Of a stretch of 64,000 nucleotides of DNA, positions 8,735 through 16,428 are shown piece by piece (position 1 is the stretch's first letter; each line of letters starts with the position of its first letter). Position numbers and translations under genes: made by a program. The DNA comes from Paenibacillus gyeongsangnamensis. Its GTDB lineage: Bacteria > Bacillota > Bacilli > Paenibacillales > NBRC-103111. The stretch is from contig NZ_JAQAGZ010000003.1 in assembly GCF_027533625.1 (NCBI RefSeq), positions 1-64,000 on the forward strand, given 5' to 3'. The notes below the pieces were generated by a model. The model ran no database searches and was not told where the DNA came from. It worked only from the letters and a program-made list of their open reading frames with translations.

Positions 8735-9391
8735 TTAATTCGTATCCATAGTTTGCGACAGCCGTTCCAGGACGAGCTGAACGGCGATCGCATCGTCCAG
8801 ATAGCCGAAGGGGAAAACATAATCGGGGATGATGTCCGCAGATAAAATAAAATACAATAACGCACTCCCGACGATCGCACGTTTTTCCAGGGTGATCGTA
8901 TCCTGGCAAAAAAGCTCATACATTTGCCTTAGCTGATCGATAAACGGCCCTGCTCCGTTTACACTATCGATTTTGGAATGAAAGCTTTCGATAATGAGGT
9001 TTTTACCTTCCTCCGTTAACGCATACTGCTCATATTTTCCTAGTTCCTTCTGGACATGTTCCGTTGTAAAATGGTGATCAAACAGGTTGGAGGATAGGAG
9101 CGCCTTTTGAATAGAGTCGATGGAGGTGTGAATATCCGAAGGCCGATTCCTTTCCGGGGCACCGATGTCAAAACCTGCAGCCTTGAAAAGCCTCTCCAGC
9201 GGCACGTCGAGATGGATGGCGAATTGCTGCAAATGGTCGGGCTTGGCCTGCTGCTTACCGTTCACGATGCGGGAGATCGTCGCCGTATCGATACCGGTAA
9301 GCGCGCCCAGCTTTCGCATAGATAAGGACCGTTCCTTCAATAACGTTTTTAACGCGGTGCCGAGATCCGGTTCCCCGCCGTTTTTAGACAT
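8735..9391 (-). CDS. XRE-family regulator fused to a DUF1232 membrane-associated domain
   Basis: A 218-residue protein. Residues of about 12-70 form an XRE helix-turn-helix (MRKLGALTGIDTATISRIVNGK). The C terminus holds the DUF1232/YkvA signature with SADIIPDYVFPFGYLDDAIAV, thought to be amphipathic. ATG 9391 follows CCAAGGAG. It is divergent from ytaF, with a TGTTGA/TCAACA palindrome in between that is probably its operator. Coupling a DNA-binding domain to a DUF1232 end suggests membrane or stress sensing; the signal is unknown. Confidence 0.75.
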   Translation of the reverse strand: MSKNGGEPDLGTALKTLLKERSLSMRKLGALTGIDTATISRIVNGKQQAKPDHLQQFAIHLDVPLERLFKAAGFDIGAPERNRPSDIHTSIDSIQKALLSSNLFDHHFTTEHVQKELGKYEQYALTEEGKNLIIESFHSKIDSVNGAGPFIDQLRQMYELFCQDTITLEKRAIVGSALLYFILSADIIPDYVFPFGYLDDAIAVQLVLERLSQTMDTN

Positions 9392-9426
9392 ACCTTTCAC
9401 TCCTTGGGGCTCAAAATTGTACATGA

Positions 9427-9478
9427 TGTTGAAATTTTCTCAACACTTTTGGATCGGGATAAGCACTATTTCTCAACA
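9427..9478. promoter_or_regulatory. Shared operator region between the XRE regulator and ytaF
   Basis: TGTTGA (9427-9432) and TCAACA (9440-9445) make a perfect inverted repeat with a 7-base spacer. The half-site TTCTCAACAC recurs about 32 bases later, ending near 9479, about three helical turns away. The region lies between divergent starts, as expected for an autoregulated XRE repressor. Confidence 0.5.
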
Positions 9479-9524
9479 CCCACAATACAATGACAGTAAC
9501 TTAAGCAGGAGGAGTGAAACAGAA

Positions 9525-10160
9525 ATGCAATGGCTTATTATTCTTGGATTTGCCGTTTCATCAAGCATCGACAATTTAGGCGTCGGCATATCTTATGGTA
9601 TTCGAGGCATTCGGATCGGGTTTCTTTCAAACCTGATCATCGCAATCATTTGCTTCCTTTTTAGCGAAACCGGTATTCTCTTCGGCCAATGGCTGTCCGC
9701 CGTTCTTCCCGGCATCTTTCCGATCCTGGTTGGCGCGTTCTTGCTCTTCATTATCGGCATCCGGATTATTTTATTAGCCGTCCCTCGTAAACCGCATAGC
9801 GGTCCCGAGCAAGCGGAAGCGAGTGAACCGCCGGCCAAAAGCATCTCGGGAATATTGAAAAATCCCGAAATTGCCGATGTCGACAAGTCCGGAGAAATCG
9901 GGCTGAGCGAGGCATGCGTTCTGGGTGTTGCGCTCTCCGCGAACGCCGTCACCAACGGACTCGGTGCGGGCTTGCTCGGGTTGTCGCCGCTAGCCATATC
10001 CCTGACCGCGGCGCTCGGAAGCTTCCTTACCGTCTGGGCGGGAGTTGCGCTGGGCCGCAGAGTTGCAGCCGTTCGAATCGGCAATTTAACGCTCGGGCAA
10101 TTCGGTACGCTGCTGAGCGGTATCATTATCTTGATTATTGCGGGTCACTCGCTCTTGTAA
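9525..10160 (+). CDS. ytaF: Sporulation membrane protein of the YtaF family
   Basis: A 211-residue polytopic protein of the MntP/YtaF class. It begins MQWLIILGFAVSSSIDNLG and has a central polar stretch around IADVDKSGEIGLSEA, then ALSANAVTNGLGAG. The paired SSxDN and SANAVTNG segments are the pseudo-symmetric family signature. YtaF is produced during sporulation; its transport role is unproven. ATG 9525 has AGGAGGAG upstream; the open frame reaching back to 9165 is on the opposite strand to the XRE gene and is not meaningful. Confidence 0.85.
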   Translation: MQWLIILGFAVSSSIDNLGVGISYGIRGIRIGFLSNLIIAIICFLFSETGILFGQWLSAVLPGIFPILVGAFLLFIIGIRIILLAVPRKPHSGPEQAEASEPPAKSISGILKNPEIADVDKSGEIGLSEACVLGVALSANAVTNGLGAGLLGLSPLAISLTAALGSFLTVWAGVALGRRVAAVRIGNLTLGQFGTLLSGIIILIIAGHSLL

Positions 10161-10232
10161 CGCAGCGTTTGTCCCTGGCATTACTTGTCTTTACATTTTA
10201 CGATAGGATGGGGCAGGTTATGCCAGAAGAGA

Positions 10233-10264
10233 AGCAGGCACCGGGATGCGGGAGCCTGCTTTTT
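10233..10264 (+). terminator. Terminator after ytaF
   Basis: AGCAGGC and GCCTGCT (extended by the inner CC/GG pair) form a stem followed by five T, 72 bases after ytaF. Confidence 0.8.
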
Positions 10265-10268
10265 CGGT

Positions 10269-10487
10269 TGATAAGAATTTATAAGTTTTCGTAACTTATA
10301 GCTTCGCATCAACCTTGATAAACGCGCTGGTCCTTGTAAGAAAAACTCCTTATCGAAGTCCCTCAAAGTAGCCAGACCGTTATTAGCGGAGGTTTTTCTT
10401 GGTACAGAAAGTTGCAGTCCACTTTAGCTTTAGCGAACTTAAACTTTCTGTAGCGTTAAGACAAGGACGGCGTATCCGTTTATCCTG
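10269..10487 (+). repeat. Interspersed palindromic element, copy A (interrupted)
   Basis: The left part (10269-10340) and right part (10461-10487) match copies at 51452-51552 and 52720-52820 almost base for base. The 3' half of the uninterrupted element folds into a long hairpin: GATAAACG and GTCCTTGT pair with ACAAGGAC and CGTTTATC around an AAG loop. In this copy the hairpin is split in its loop by 120 extra bases. All copies lie just after a terminator at the 3' end of a gene. There is no coding frame, so it resembles a small non-autonomous or REP-like element. Confidence 0.8.
10341..10460 (+). mobile_element. 120-bp segment inserted in the hairpin loop of copy A
   Basis: Comparison with the two uninterrupted copies shows 120 extra bases exactly between TTGTAAG and ACAAGG. 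TAAG stands on both sides (10337-10340 and 10457-10460), as a 4-bp target duplication would leave. Within it, AAAAACTCC pairs with GGAGGTTTTT, and ACAGAAAGTT pairs with AACTTTCTGT, so the insert is itself made of two inverted-repeat units. It encodes nothing. The simplest reading is a small palindromic element that landed in the loop of another. Confidence 0.6.
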
Positions 10488-10510
10488 GTTTGGAGAAATT
10501 TAGGGGGAAG

Positions 10511-11224
10511 CTACTTCGCGTCATGGAAAATAATGCCCAGACTGTACCTTGTCCCGGAGTGAACCGTGCTAACGCCGTGCCGAAGCGTCGTCTTATAATA
10601 GCCGCGCGTTCCCTGTACCGGACGGTGACTGGTTGGAAAGACAAGCCCTTCTCCCTGCTCCAGGGGGATGACGTGGCCTCGGCTTTGCGCCCGGGGCCGC
10701 TGCTCCACCAGCAGAAACTCTCCGCCCGTATAATCTTCTCCTCTTTGATTGAGGGCGAATACGACCTGGAAGGGAAAGAATACTTTCCCATACAAATCCT
10801 GATGGAGACAGTTATATCCGCCGGCTTCATATTTCAGAATCAACGGGGTGGAGCGGATTTGTTCCTCGCTATGGCATTGAGCCAGGAAATCGTTCAGCGA
10901 TGCCGGGTAAACCGGTTCTTGGCCCAGTTGCTTCAGCCAGCGGTTGGCTGTTTCGGCCAGCTCCGGATACAAGCTTTCGCGCAGCTGCTGCAGCAAATCC
11001 GGAAGCGGAGCGCCGTAATATTTGTACTCCCCGATCCCGAAGCGGTATCTGGCCATATTCACGGTGCTTCGAAATCGGCCTTCCTCCCCGTAAGTGCCGA
11101 TGATTTCCACGCACTCCGATGGATTTAACAAAGCAGGCAGTTTAGCATATCCGTTCGCGTCGAGCGATTCCCCGATGGAATTCCAGTCAAGTGCAGCCAC
11201 ACGTTCCGTGAGACGATCAGACAT
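10511..11224 (-). CDS. 2OG-Fe(II) oxygenase, alkylation-repair associated (Oxygenase-NA type)
   Basis: A 237-residue protein with the jelly-roll dioxygenase iron site: CLHQDLYG gives H and D of HxD, and the C-terminal RHGVSTVHSG gives the distal His and the Arg for 2-oxoglutarate. FRSTVNMARYRFG and VFPTSHRPVQGTRG fit the family annotated as DNA-damage-related oxygenases distinct from AlkB. Its ATG at 11224 overlaps the stop of ogt by 8 bases, so it is translationally coupled to adaA-ogt. Oxidative removal of alkyl groups is likely but untested. Confidence 0.8.
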   Translation of the reverse strand: MSDRLTERVAALDWNSIGESLDANGYAKLPALLNPSECVEIIGTYGEEGRFRSTVNMARYRFGIGEYKYYGAPLPDLLQQLRESLYPELAETANRWLKQLGQEPVYPASLNDFLAQCHSEEQIRSTPLILKYEAGGYNCLHQDLYGKVFFPFQVVFALNQRGEDYTGGEFLLVEQRPRAQSRGHVIPLEQGEGLVFPTSHRPVQGTRGYYKTTLRHGVSTVHSGTRYSLGIIFHDAK

Positions 11225-11765
11225 ACGGCAGGCCTCCATCCGTTTGCAAGCCGTCCCGTTCGAGCTGCAGAAGCCGGGTTTTCATCCCGATGCCCCCGCG
11301 ATAGCCGGTCAGTGCGCCGTTCTTACCGATGACGCGATGACACGGAATGGCCATCAGAACGGGATTTGCACCAATAGCAGCGCCGACAGCACGGACGGCG
11401 GACGGATTCCGGAGCTAATCGGCAAGATCCGAATAAGTTTTGGTTTGTCCATAGGGGATGCTGCGAAGCGCGTTCCATACGGCCAATTGAAAAGGCGTAC
11501 CGTGAACGTCGATGGACAGCGTAAAGCTTCTGCGTCTTCCCTGCAAATATTCGATAAGCTCGTCTGCATACGGCTGCAGCTTCACGTCATCCCGGTGCAG
11601 CTGGTTGTCCGGATACCGGGCAGCTGCCCATTCGGCCATTCGTTCCAAGGGCTGATTGGGAGATCCTACATAACAAAGCCCCTCGGACGTAGCTGCAACG
11701 TGCATATTCCAGTCTTCCTGTGTAAGTAATGTCCAATAGATCGGTGAATCAGTTCGGTTTCCCAT
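11217..11765 (-). pseudogene. ogt: Methylated-DNA-protein cysteine methyltransferase with in-frame amber codon
   Basis: MGNRTDSPIYW starts at ATG 11765, overlapping the end of adaA by 17 bases. It runs through FQLAVWNALRSIPYGQTKTY to a TAG at codon 117 (11417-11415). The same frame then continues without a break for 65 codons through NPSAVRAVGAAIG and the active-site motif AIPCHRVIG (Cys at codon 142), ending in LERDGL. Only one base separates it from an intact 181-residue enzyme. It could be a pseudogene, a sequencing error or a readthrough gene. The truncated product would lack the methyl-accepting Cys. Confidence 0.85.
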
Positions 11766-12408
11766 GATCGGCTGCCTCACTCAGGTGTTGGTTCCGAATT
11801 TGACGGTAAGCTGCCGGCGTGCAGCCGGTTTTCTTCTTGAACAAGGTTATAAAATAAGGCGTGTTGGGCAAGCCCACGCTCAGTCCAACCTCGGCAACGG
11901 CATTTGCCGTCTTAAGAAGCAATTCCTTGGCCCTCTCGATCCGTCGGTGCCGGATATACTCAGCCGGCGTGATGCCCTTGATTTTCTTGAAGGTTCGATG
12001 AAGATGGTACGGACTGCCATGGCAGCTCGCCGCGAGAAGGTTCAGCGATACATTCTCCATGTAATTCTTGTCGATGTATTCTGTCGCGAGCGCGACCCAT
12101 TCGTCATCAGGCAAGCGCCCACCGGTAGGCTTGCATCGCTTGCACGGACGAAATTTGGCGGCCATCGCCTGCTCGGCGGTTCGGAACAGCCCGATATTCT
12201 CTTTTTTCGGAGGCTTGGATTTGCAGGAGGGACGGCAAAAAATGCCCGTCGTTGTAACCGCGTAAAAAAATTGATTATCGTAAGCAGCATCGTTGCTGAT
12301 AATGGCCTGCCATTGTTCGTCCGTCACCGGTTCCGGTTCCCGCATGACAGCCTCATCGTCCTGGGTTAGGAAAATCGCCTCCGGCTCCCGCTTCATTCGT
12401 TTCGCCAC
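11749..12408 (-). CDS. adaA: AdaA-type methylphosphotriester-DNA methyltransferase and activator
   Basis: A 219-residue protein. The N-terminal zinc domain carries four Cys (FCRPSC and CKRC); the first accepts methyl from DNA phosphotriesters. Two AraC helix-turn-helix repeats follow from about residue 110 (LAASCHGSPYHLHRTFKK, then VGLSVGLPNTPYF). Methylation turns the protein into an activator of its own operon, here including ogt and the 2OG oxygenase. The start is GTG 12408 behind GGAGGTGA. The split of Ada into AdaA and a separate methyltransferase follows the Bacillus pattern. Confidence 0.92.
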   Translation of the reverse strand: MAKRMKREPEAIFLTQDDEAVMREPEPVTDEQWQAIISNDAAYDNQFFYAVTTTGIFCRPSCKSKPPKKENIGLFRTAEQAMAAKFRPCKRCKPTGGRLPDDEWVALATEYIDKNYMENVSLNLLAASCHGSPYHLHRTFKKIKGITPAEYIRHRRIERAKELLLKTANAVAEVGLSVGLPNTPYFITLFKKKTGCTPAAYRQIRNQHLSEAADHGKPN

Positions 12409-12617
12409 GATCGTTCACCTCCAAGATCAGTATAACCTCAACCATGAACGTTTGTACGCATTCCCGAATGGATTAGCAAGATAACGAAATTCAGGCTGAA
12501 GTAGGGATTTCCACGGTTTCCCTGTTCCCATTCCGTATTTTTTAAGTAACATTTAATGTTAATCCAGTATATTGTTCTACAAATGAGGAATGGTTCCAGG
12601 AAAGGAAAGAACGCTTC

Positions 12618-14231
12618 TTGAACAAGCCGATCTATCGAAAGTGCGGCGCTATTCTTTTGATCTTCACGCTCCTCCTGTTTGCGAATACCGATCGAATGGT
12701 TTCCGCGGAAGCCGGTACGCCGTTTGACGACATTTCCGACAGTTATGCCCAAGCTCAAATCATCGATTTATTCAACAAAAATAAAATCACGGGTACCGGT
12801 TACCGGACGTTCGAGCCCGATAAACCGATCACTCGTTCAGAATTTGTTACCCTATTGAACCGTGTGATGAATATCGAACCGGTGAACGCGGAAATTCCGG
12901 CCTTCCAGGATGTGTCCAAGGATGCATGGTTCTATGGACCGGTTGAAGCGGGCCTGCAGCTGGGCTTGATCGACGGAACGGGCCCGGACCGGTTTGAGCC
13001 CCAGAATTTCATTACAAGACAAGAAGCGGCTGCGCTCTTAACCAGGGGATTGAAGCAAACGGTCAGCGAGGAGGGGGCGGTCTCGCTGCCGTTCAGCGAT
13101 TCTGATCGGGTAGCTGCATGGGCCAAGCCTTATGTCGATTCGGTCAATCGGCTTGGGCTGATGTCGGGGGATATGAATCTGTTCCGCCCGGGTGATCCGA
13201 TCACCCGCCAAGAAACGGCCGTCGTGCTGGATAAACTGATCACGGCGGAGCAATGGGCAAAGCCGCTCAGCTCGAATGCTTCCCCGAATCTGATTCAATT
13301 GGGATGGCAGTACAATCTGACCACTGCGGAGTATGAGCAAGCGGTATTTACCTCGGGTATCAATACCCTTTCGCCAAGATGGTTTTTTCTTGGGAAAGAC
13401 AGCTTATTTACCGATGAATCGGATCCGTCTCTTATTGCTTGGGCTAAGCAGCATAATAAAAAAATTTGGGCCATGGTGGGAAATCATTCGGATAAAGAGC
13501 TGACGCATCAATTATTATCCCAGCCGGACCATGGCGCATCAGCCATTAAGCAGTTGATATCCTACGTCCAAAACCGCCAGTTCGACGGGTTGAATCTCGA
13601 TTTTGAGAATGTCGATCCGAAGGACCGGGCATTATTGACTTCATTCATTCAAGATTTGGCTAAAGAGATGCATGCCGTGAATGCGGTATTGTCCGTATGC
13701 GTATCGCCCGATATGGGAACCGACTGGACGGAAGCGTTCGATTATGCCGCGATAGGCAGCAGCGCGGATTATACGGTTCTGATGGCCTATGATGAGCATT
13801 GGAGCGGGGATGAGACTGCCGGGTCGGTCTCTTCCTTACCCTGGTTTCGAAGCGTTCTGGAGCATTTAATTAAGGTGATGCCGGCCCAAAAGATCATTGA
13901 AGCCCTCCCCTTGTATACCCAGGACTGGGCCGTGAGCAACGGAATTACGGCAAGCGCCGAATTGAACTTGGAGGAGCAAAATCGGCTCATTCCGTCTTTG
14001 GGGCTGAATGCCGTATGGAATCCGGGCGTAAGCCAATATGTCGTCAGTTTTACTCAAGCCGGGCAGCAGCATCAAATATGGATGGAAGACAGCCGCTCGC
14101 TTGCGGCGAAGCTTCAAGCCAGTTTAGCGGACCACGTTGCCGGCGTCGCTTATTGGTATATCGGCAGCGAAAGCCCGGATATTTGGGTGAGCCTGAACAA
14201 TGTAATGAAATATGATTCTTATCATTTTTAG
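12618..14231 (+). CDS. SLH-domain glycoside hydrolase family 18 protein
   Basis: An exported 537-residue protein. It has a signal peptide (residues 1-31), then three SLH repeats (about 35-205: ITRSEF, ITRQEAAALL, ITRQETAVVL) that would anchor it to the secondary cell-wall polymer. A GH18 barrel follows, with catalytic-strand sequence FDGLNLDFENV; the DxxLxxDFE form resembles YaaH/SleL-type spore and wall hydrolases. The start is TTG 12618 after AGGAAAGGAAAG. It probably trims peptidoglycan or cortex glycan at the surface. The gene downstream is a deacetylase, which fits a wall-remodelling pair. Confidence 0.85.
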   Translation: MNKPIYRKCGAILLIFTLLLFANTDRMVSAEAGTPFDDISDSYAQAQIIDLFNKNKITGTGYRTFEPDKPITRSEFVTLLNRVMNIEPVNAEIPAFQDVSKDAWFYGPVEAGLQLGLIDGTGPDRFEPQNFITRQEAAALLTRGLKQTVSEEGAVSLPFSDSDRVAAWAKPYVDSVNRLGLMSGDMNLFRPGDPITRQETAVVLDKLITAEQWAKPLSSNASPNLIQLGWQYNLTTAEYEQAVFTSGINTLSPRWFFLGKDSLFTDESDPSLIAWAKQHNKKIWAMVGNHSDKELTHQLLSQPDHGASAIKQLISYVQNRQFDGLNLDFENVDPKDRALLTSFIQDLAKEMHAVNAVLSVCVSPDMGTDWTEAFDYAAIGSSADYTVLMAYDEHWSGDETAGSVSSLPWFRSVLEHLIKVMPAQKIIEALPLYTQDWAVSNGITASAELNLEEQNRLIPSLGLNAVWNPGVSQYVVSFTQAGQQHQIWMEDSRSLAAKLQASLADHVAGVAYWYIGSESPDIWVSLNNVMKYDSYHF

Positions 14232-14344
14232 CGATCCGTTCTAATTTTTCATCCGGTATTCCTGAGATCGTTTGGGCCATACATAATTTGGGCTCATTCT
14301 TATCATCCTATGGATATCTCAGGAACCGGAAGGAATTAAACGTC

Positions 14345-15100
14345 ATGAAGTTGAGAATAACGGGTATAGTGCTTTGCTTAATTGCTTTATGGATCACGGC
14401 TGTGAATGCTCCCGCATGGGCCGCTCCGGCGAAACGGGCCGCCATCGTCATCGACGATTTCGGTAACGATATGCAGGGTACCAAGGAAATGATGAGCTTG
14501 CCCTTTCCCATCACAACGGCGATTATGCCCTTTTTGCCGACAACCAAAAGGGATGCGGAGTGGGCCCATCAAGCCGGACATGAAGTGATCGTCCATCTTC
14601 CCATGGAGCCGTTGTCGGGGCGCAAGGATAAGTGGCTCGGCCCCGGCGCCATTACGACAGACCTTCCCGATGATGAAATTCGCCGCCGCGTGAATGCGGC
14701 GGTTGATGATGTGCCCTACGCCGTAGGCATCAATAATCATATGGGCTCCAAGGTAACTGCGGATCCCCGAGTGATCCGGATCATTTTGGAGGAATGCAAG
14801 AAGAGAGGGTTGTATTTTCTGGACAGCCATACGAATTACCGGAGCATTGTGTTAAAAAACGCATCGAACATGGGAGTACCCTGCATTGAAAATCAATGGT
14901 TTCTGGACGATACAAACACCAAGCGCCACGTGGTTAAGCAAATTGGGTGGCTGAGAGATTACCTCAAGGATCATGATCAATGCGTTGTGATCGGGCACGT
15001 AGGGACCGGGAGGAAAACGGCCGGCGTGCTTAAAGAAGCGATCCCCCCGTTAACCAATGAAATCGAATTTGTACGCATTAGCGAATTGATGAAGAAGTAG
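14345..15100 (+). CDS. Divergent polysaccharide deacetylase family protein
   Basis: A 251-residue exported protein with an N-terminal signal segment ending near WAAPAK. The core contains AAIVIDDFGNDMQG, HEVIVHLPMEP, NHMGSKVTADPRV and YFLDSHTN, the metal-binding and structural motifs of the divergent polysaccharide deacetylase 2 family. Substrates of that family are poorly known. ATG 14345 follows GGAAGGA. It lies 113 bases after the SLH-GH18 gene and shares a bidirectional terminator with the small gene at 15160-15324. Confidence 0.85.
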   Translation: MKLRITGIVLCLIALWITAVNAPAWAAPAKRAAIVIDDFGNDMQGTKEMMSLPFPITTAIMPFLPTTKRDAEWAHQAGHEVIVHLPMEPLSGRKDKWLGPGAITTDLPDDEIRRRVNAAVDDVPYAVGINNHMGSKVTADPRVIRIILEECKKRGLYFLDSHTNYRSIVLKNASNMGVPCIENQWFLDDTNTKRHVVKQIGWLRDYLKDHDQCVVIGHVGTGRKTAGVLKEAIPPLTNEIEFVRISELMKK

Positions 15101-15123
15101 TCGTTGCTCCCGTCAAAAATAAT

Positions 15124-15160
15124 AAATCCCCTTAGTGAGTCCGCTAAGGGGATTCCTTTT
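15124..15160. terminator. Bidirectional terminator between convergent genes
   Basis: AATCCCCTTAG and CTAAGGGGATT form an 11-bp perfect stem with an 8-base loop, followed by CCTTTTT on the plus strand. On the minus strand, A/T-rich sequence follows as well, so it can end both transcripts. Confidence 0.85.
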
Positions 15161-15324
15161 TATTCTTGTTTGTCGGCTTTTCTTGCCGAGGTTGGATTTG
15201 CTTTGAATACCTCCGCCGCCTCCTCAGCGGAAAACTCGGTATCGTCTACCGTCGAATCCGTTATTCTATTTAATTTCGTAGTCTGAACTTCCGCCTTGGA
15301 TGCTTGATTTTTTGAATCAGCCAC
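15160..15324 (-). CDS. Small acidic protein of 54 residues, unknown function
   Basis: A GTG at 15324 sits behind an ideal AAAGGAGGT site. The frame encodes 54 residues (MADSKNQASKAEV at the front; DDTEFSAEEAAEVFKANPT in the middle) and ends at TAA 15160, inside the shared terminator region. The protein is hydrophilic, acidic in the middle and Lys-rich at the end, with no membrane segment or signal. The ribosome site and terminator make it a real gene. I do not recognise a family; size and composition recall spore-packed or stress-induced small proteins. Confidence 0.7.
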   Translation of the reverse strand: MADSKNQASKAEVQTTKLNRITDSTVDDTEFSAEEAAEVFKANPTSARKADKQE

Positions 15325-15461
15325 GCCGGGCACCTCCTTTTTTTATAGAAACAAAGTGTAGGTTATCCTTATTAAATGTTTTTCATTCCGAATCTTTCTA
15401 CCGAATCATTCGTTTTTATGATATATTCACGTCATATTCGCAATGAAAAGGGGACGGATCC

Positions 15462-16301
15462 ATGAAAGAGCGTTTCTTTCATTCCGGTTTTTTTACGTCG
15501 TTTTATATTTGGAATGTCCTTTATAAAAATGCAGAGAAGGGCTCCTCGTTTCCTTATCATAAGCATCCTCTTTTTGAGATTTTATATTGCGAGTCCGGAG
15601 CCATGAGCGAATGGGTGAATGGCGTTGAAAATCGATTGCAGGCAGGCGATTTCATTCTCATTAACTCGGGATCGCTCCATTATTTGGAATCCCACGAAGA
15701 GAGCCGTTTCTTTAACTTCCATTTCGACGTGGAGCCTCGCGAATTGCATACCTTGCTGCACCGGCTGCGCAAACCCATTGTCAGTGCCGAGCAACCGCCC
15801 GAAATTCAGGGTGAAATCCGGAGCTGGATGATCCGCTTGATCGGTTTGTTTACTACACAGGAGGAGCTGTCATTTACTCAAAAAATGATGCTGCAGTCCC
15901 TTATGATGCAGTTTCTTGCCTTTGTGCTGGAGAGAACCGTCATCCCTAATGTGCAAGGGGATTCCCCCGCATCGCTGTCCCGATATCAGATTGCAACGGA
16001 GACCGCTTATTTGCTGGAAACGCACGGAGGGACGGAAAGCGTGCTCATCTCGGAGTTATCCGCTCGTCTGCACGTACACCGAAACTACGTAGCGAACAGC
16101 TTTAAGGAAGTATACGGCATGTCGCCGAAGCATTATTTGAATAAAGTTAAGATCGGAAAGGCCAAAAAGCTCCTGCAAGAAACTTCGATGTCTATCGAGC
16201 ATATCGCGGATACGTTACGCTTTTCATCATCGGCTTATTTTTGCAAATTTTTTCGGACCCATGTAGGAGTGACTCCGCTCAAATACCGGTCGGGTGGATA
16301 A
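15462..16301 (+). CDS. AraC-family regulator with cupin sensor domain
   Basis: A 279-residue protein. The N-terminal cupin has HKHPLFEILY around residue 27 and a GDFILINSGSLHYLES turn. Two helix-turn-helix motifs lie at the C terminus (LSARLHVHRNYVANSFKE, then IADTLRFSSSAYFCKFF). The architecture is typical of sugar-responsive activators in Paenibacillus. It lies just upstream of, and in line with, a solute-binding protein (now broken) and a GH43 enzyme, so control of oligosaccharide uptake is likely. Confidence 0.85.
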   Translation: MKERFFHSGFFTSFYIWNVLYKNAEKGSSFPYHKHPLFEILYCESGAMSEWVNGVENRLQAGDFILINSGSLHYLESHEESRFFNFHFDVEPRELHTLLHRLRKPIVSAEQPPEIQGEIRSWMIRLIGLFTTQEELSFTQKMMLQSLMMQFLAFVLERTVIPNVQGDSPASLSRYQIATETAYLLETHGGTESVLISELSARLHVHRNYVANSFKEVYGMSPKHYLNKVKIGKAKKLLQETSMSIEHIADTLRFSSSAYFCKFFRTHVGVTPLKYRSGG

Positions 16302-16382
16302 CGGACAAGGTTGCAAAAGTGATATTTCTCCTTTCTTTTGTAAATTGTAGCCCTCGGAGCGTTAGTGATAAAATTGTACCAT

Positions 16383-16400
16383 TGTAAGATAACGCTTACA
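16383..16400 (+). promoter_or_regulatory. Palindromic operator, cre-like, before the solute-binding gene
   Basis: TGTAAG (16383-16388) and CTTACA (16395-16400) flank ATAACG, giving a perfect 6-bp inverted repeat with a central CG. It lies 28 bases before the ATG at 16429. It resembles CcpA/LacI-family operators with two mismatches to the cre consensus. Catabolite control of this locus is plausible. Confidence 0.4.
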
Positions 16401-16428
16401 TATGATGGATTCCGGAGGGAGAGAAGGT

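Noticed and set aside
11415-11417. Amber codon as evidence of a recoded genetic code
   Set aside because: Other genes end normally and other lesions use TGA or frameshifts, so a single internal TAG here (and one in the rhodanese remnant) is better explained by decay or error.
12620-13320. SLH repeats considered as a possible CRISPR or tandem DNA repeat
   Set aside because: The similarity is at protein level only (FxDV...ITRxE); DNA copies are diverged and unevenly spaced.
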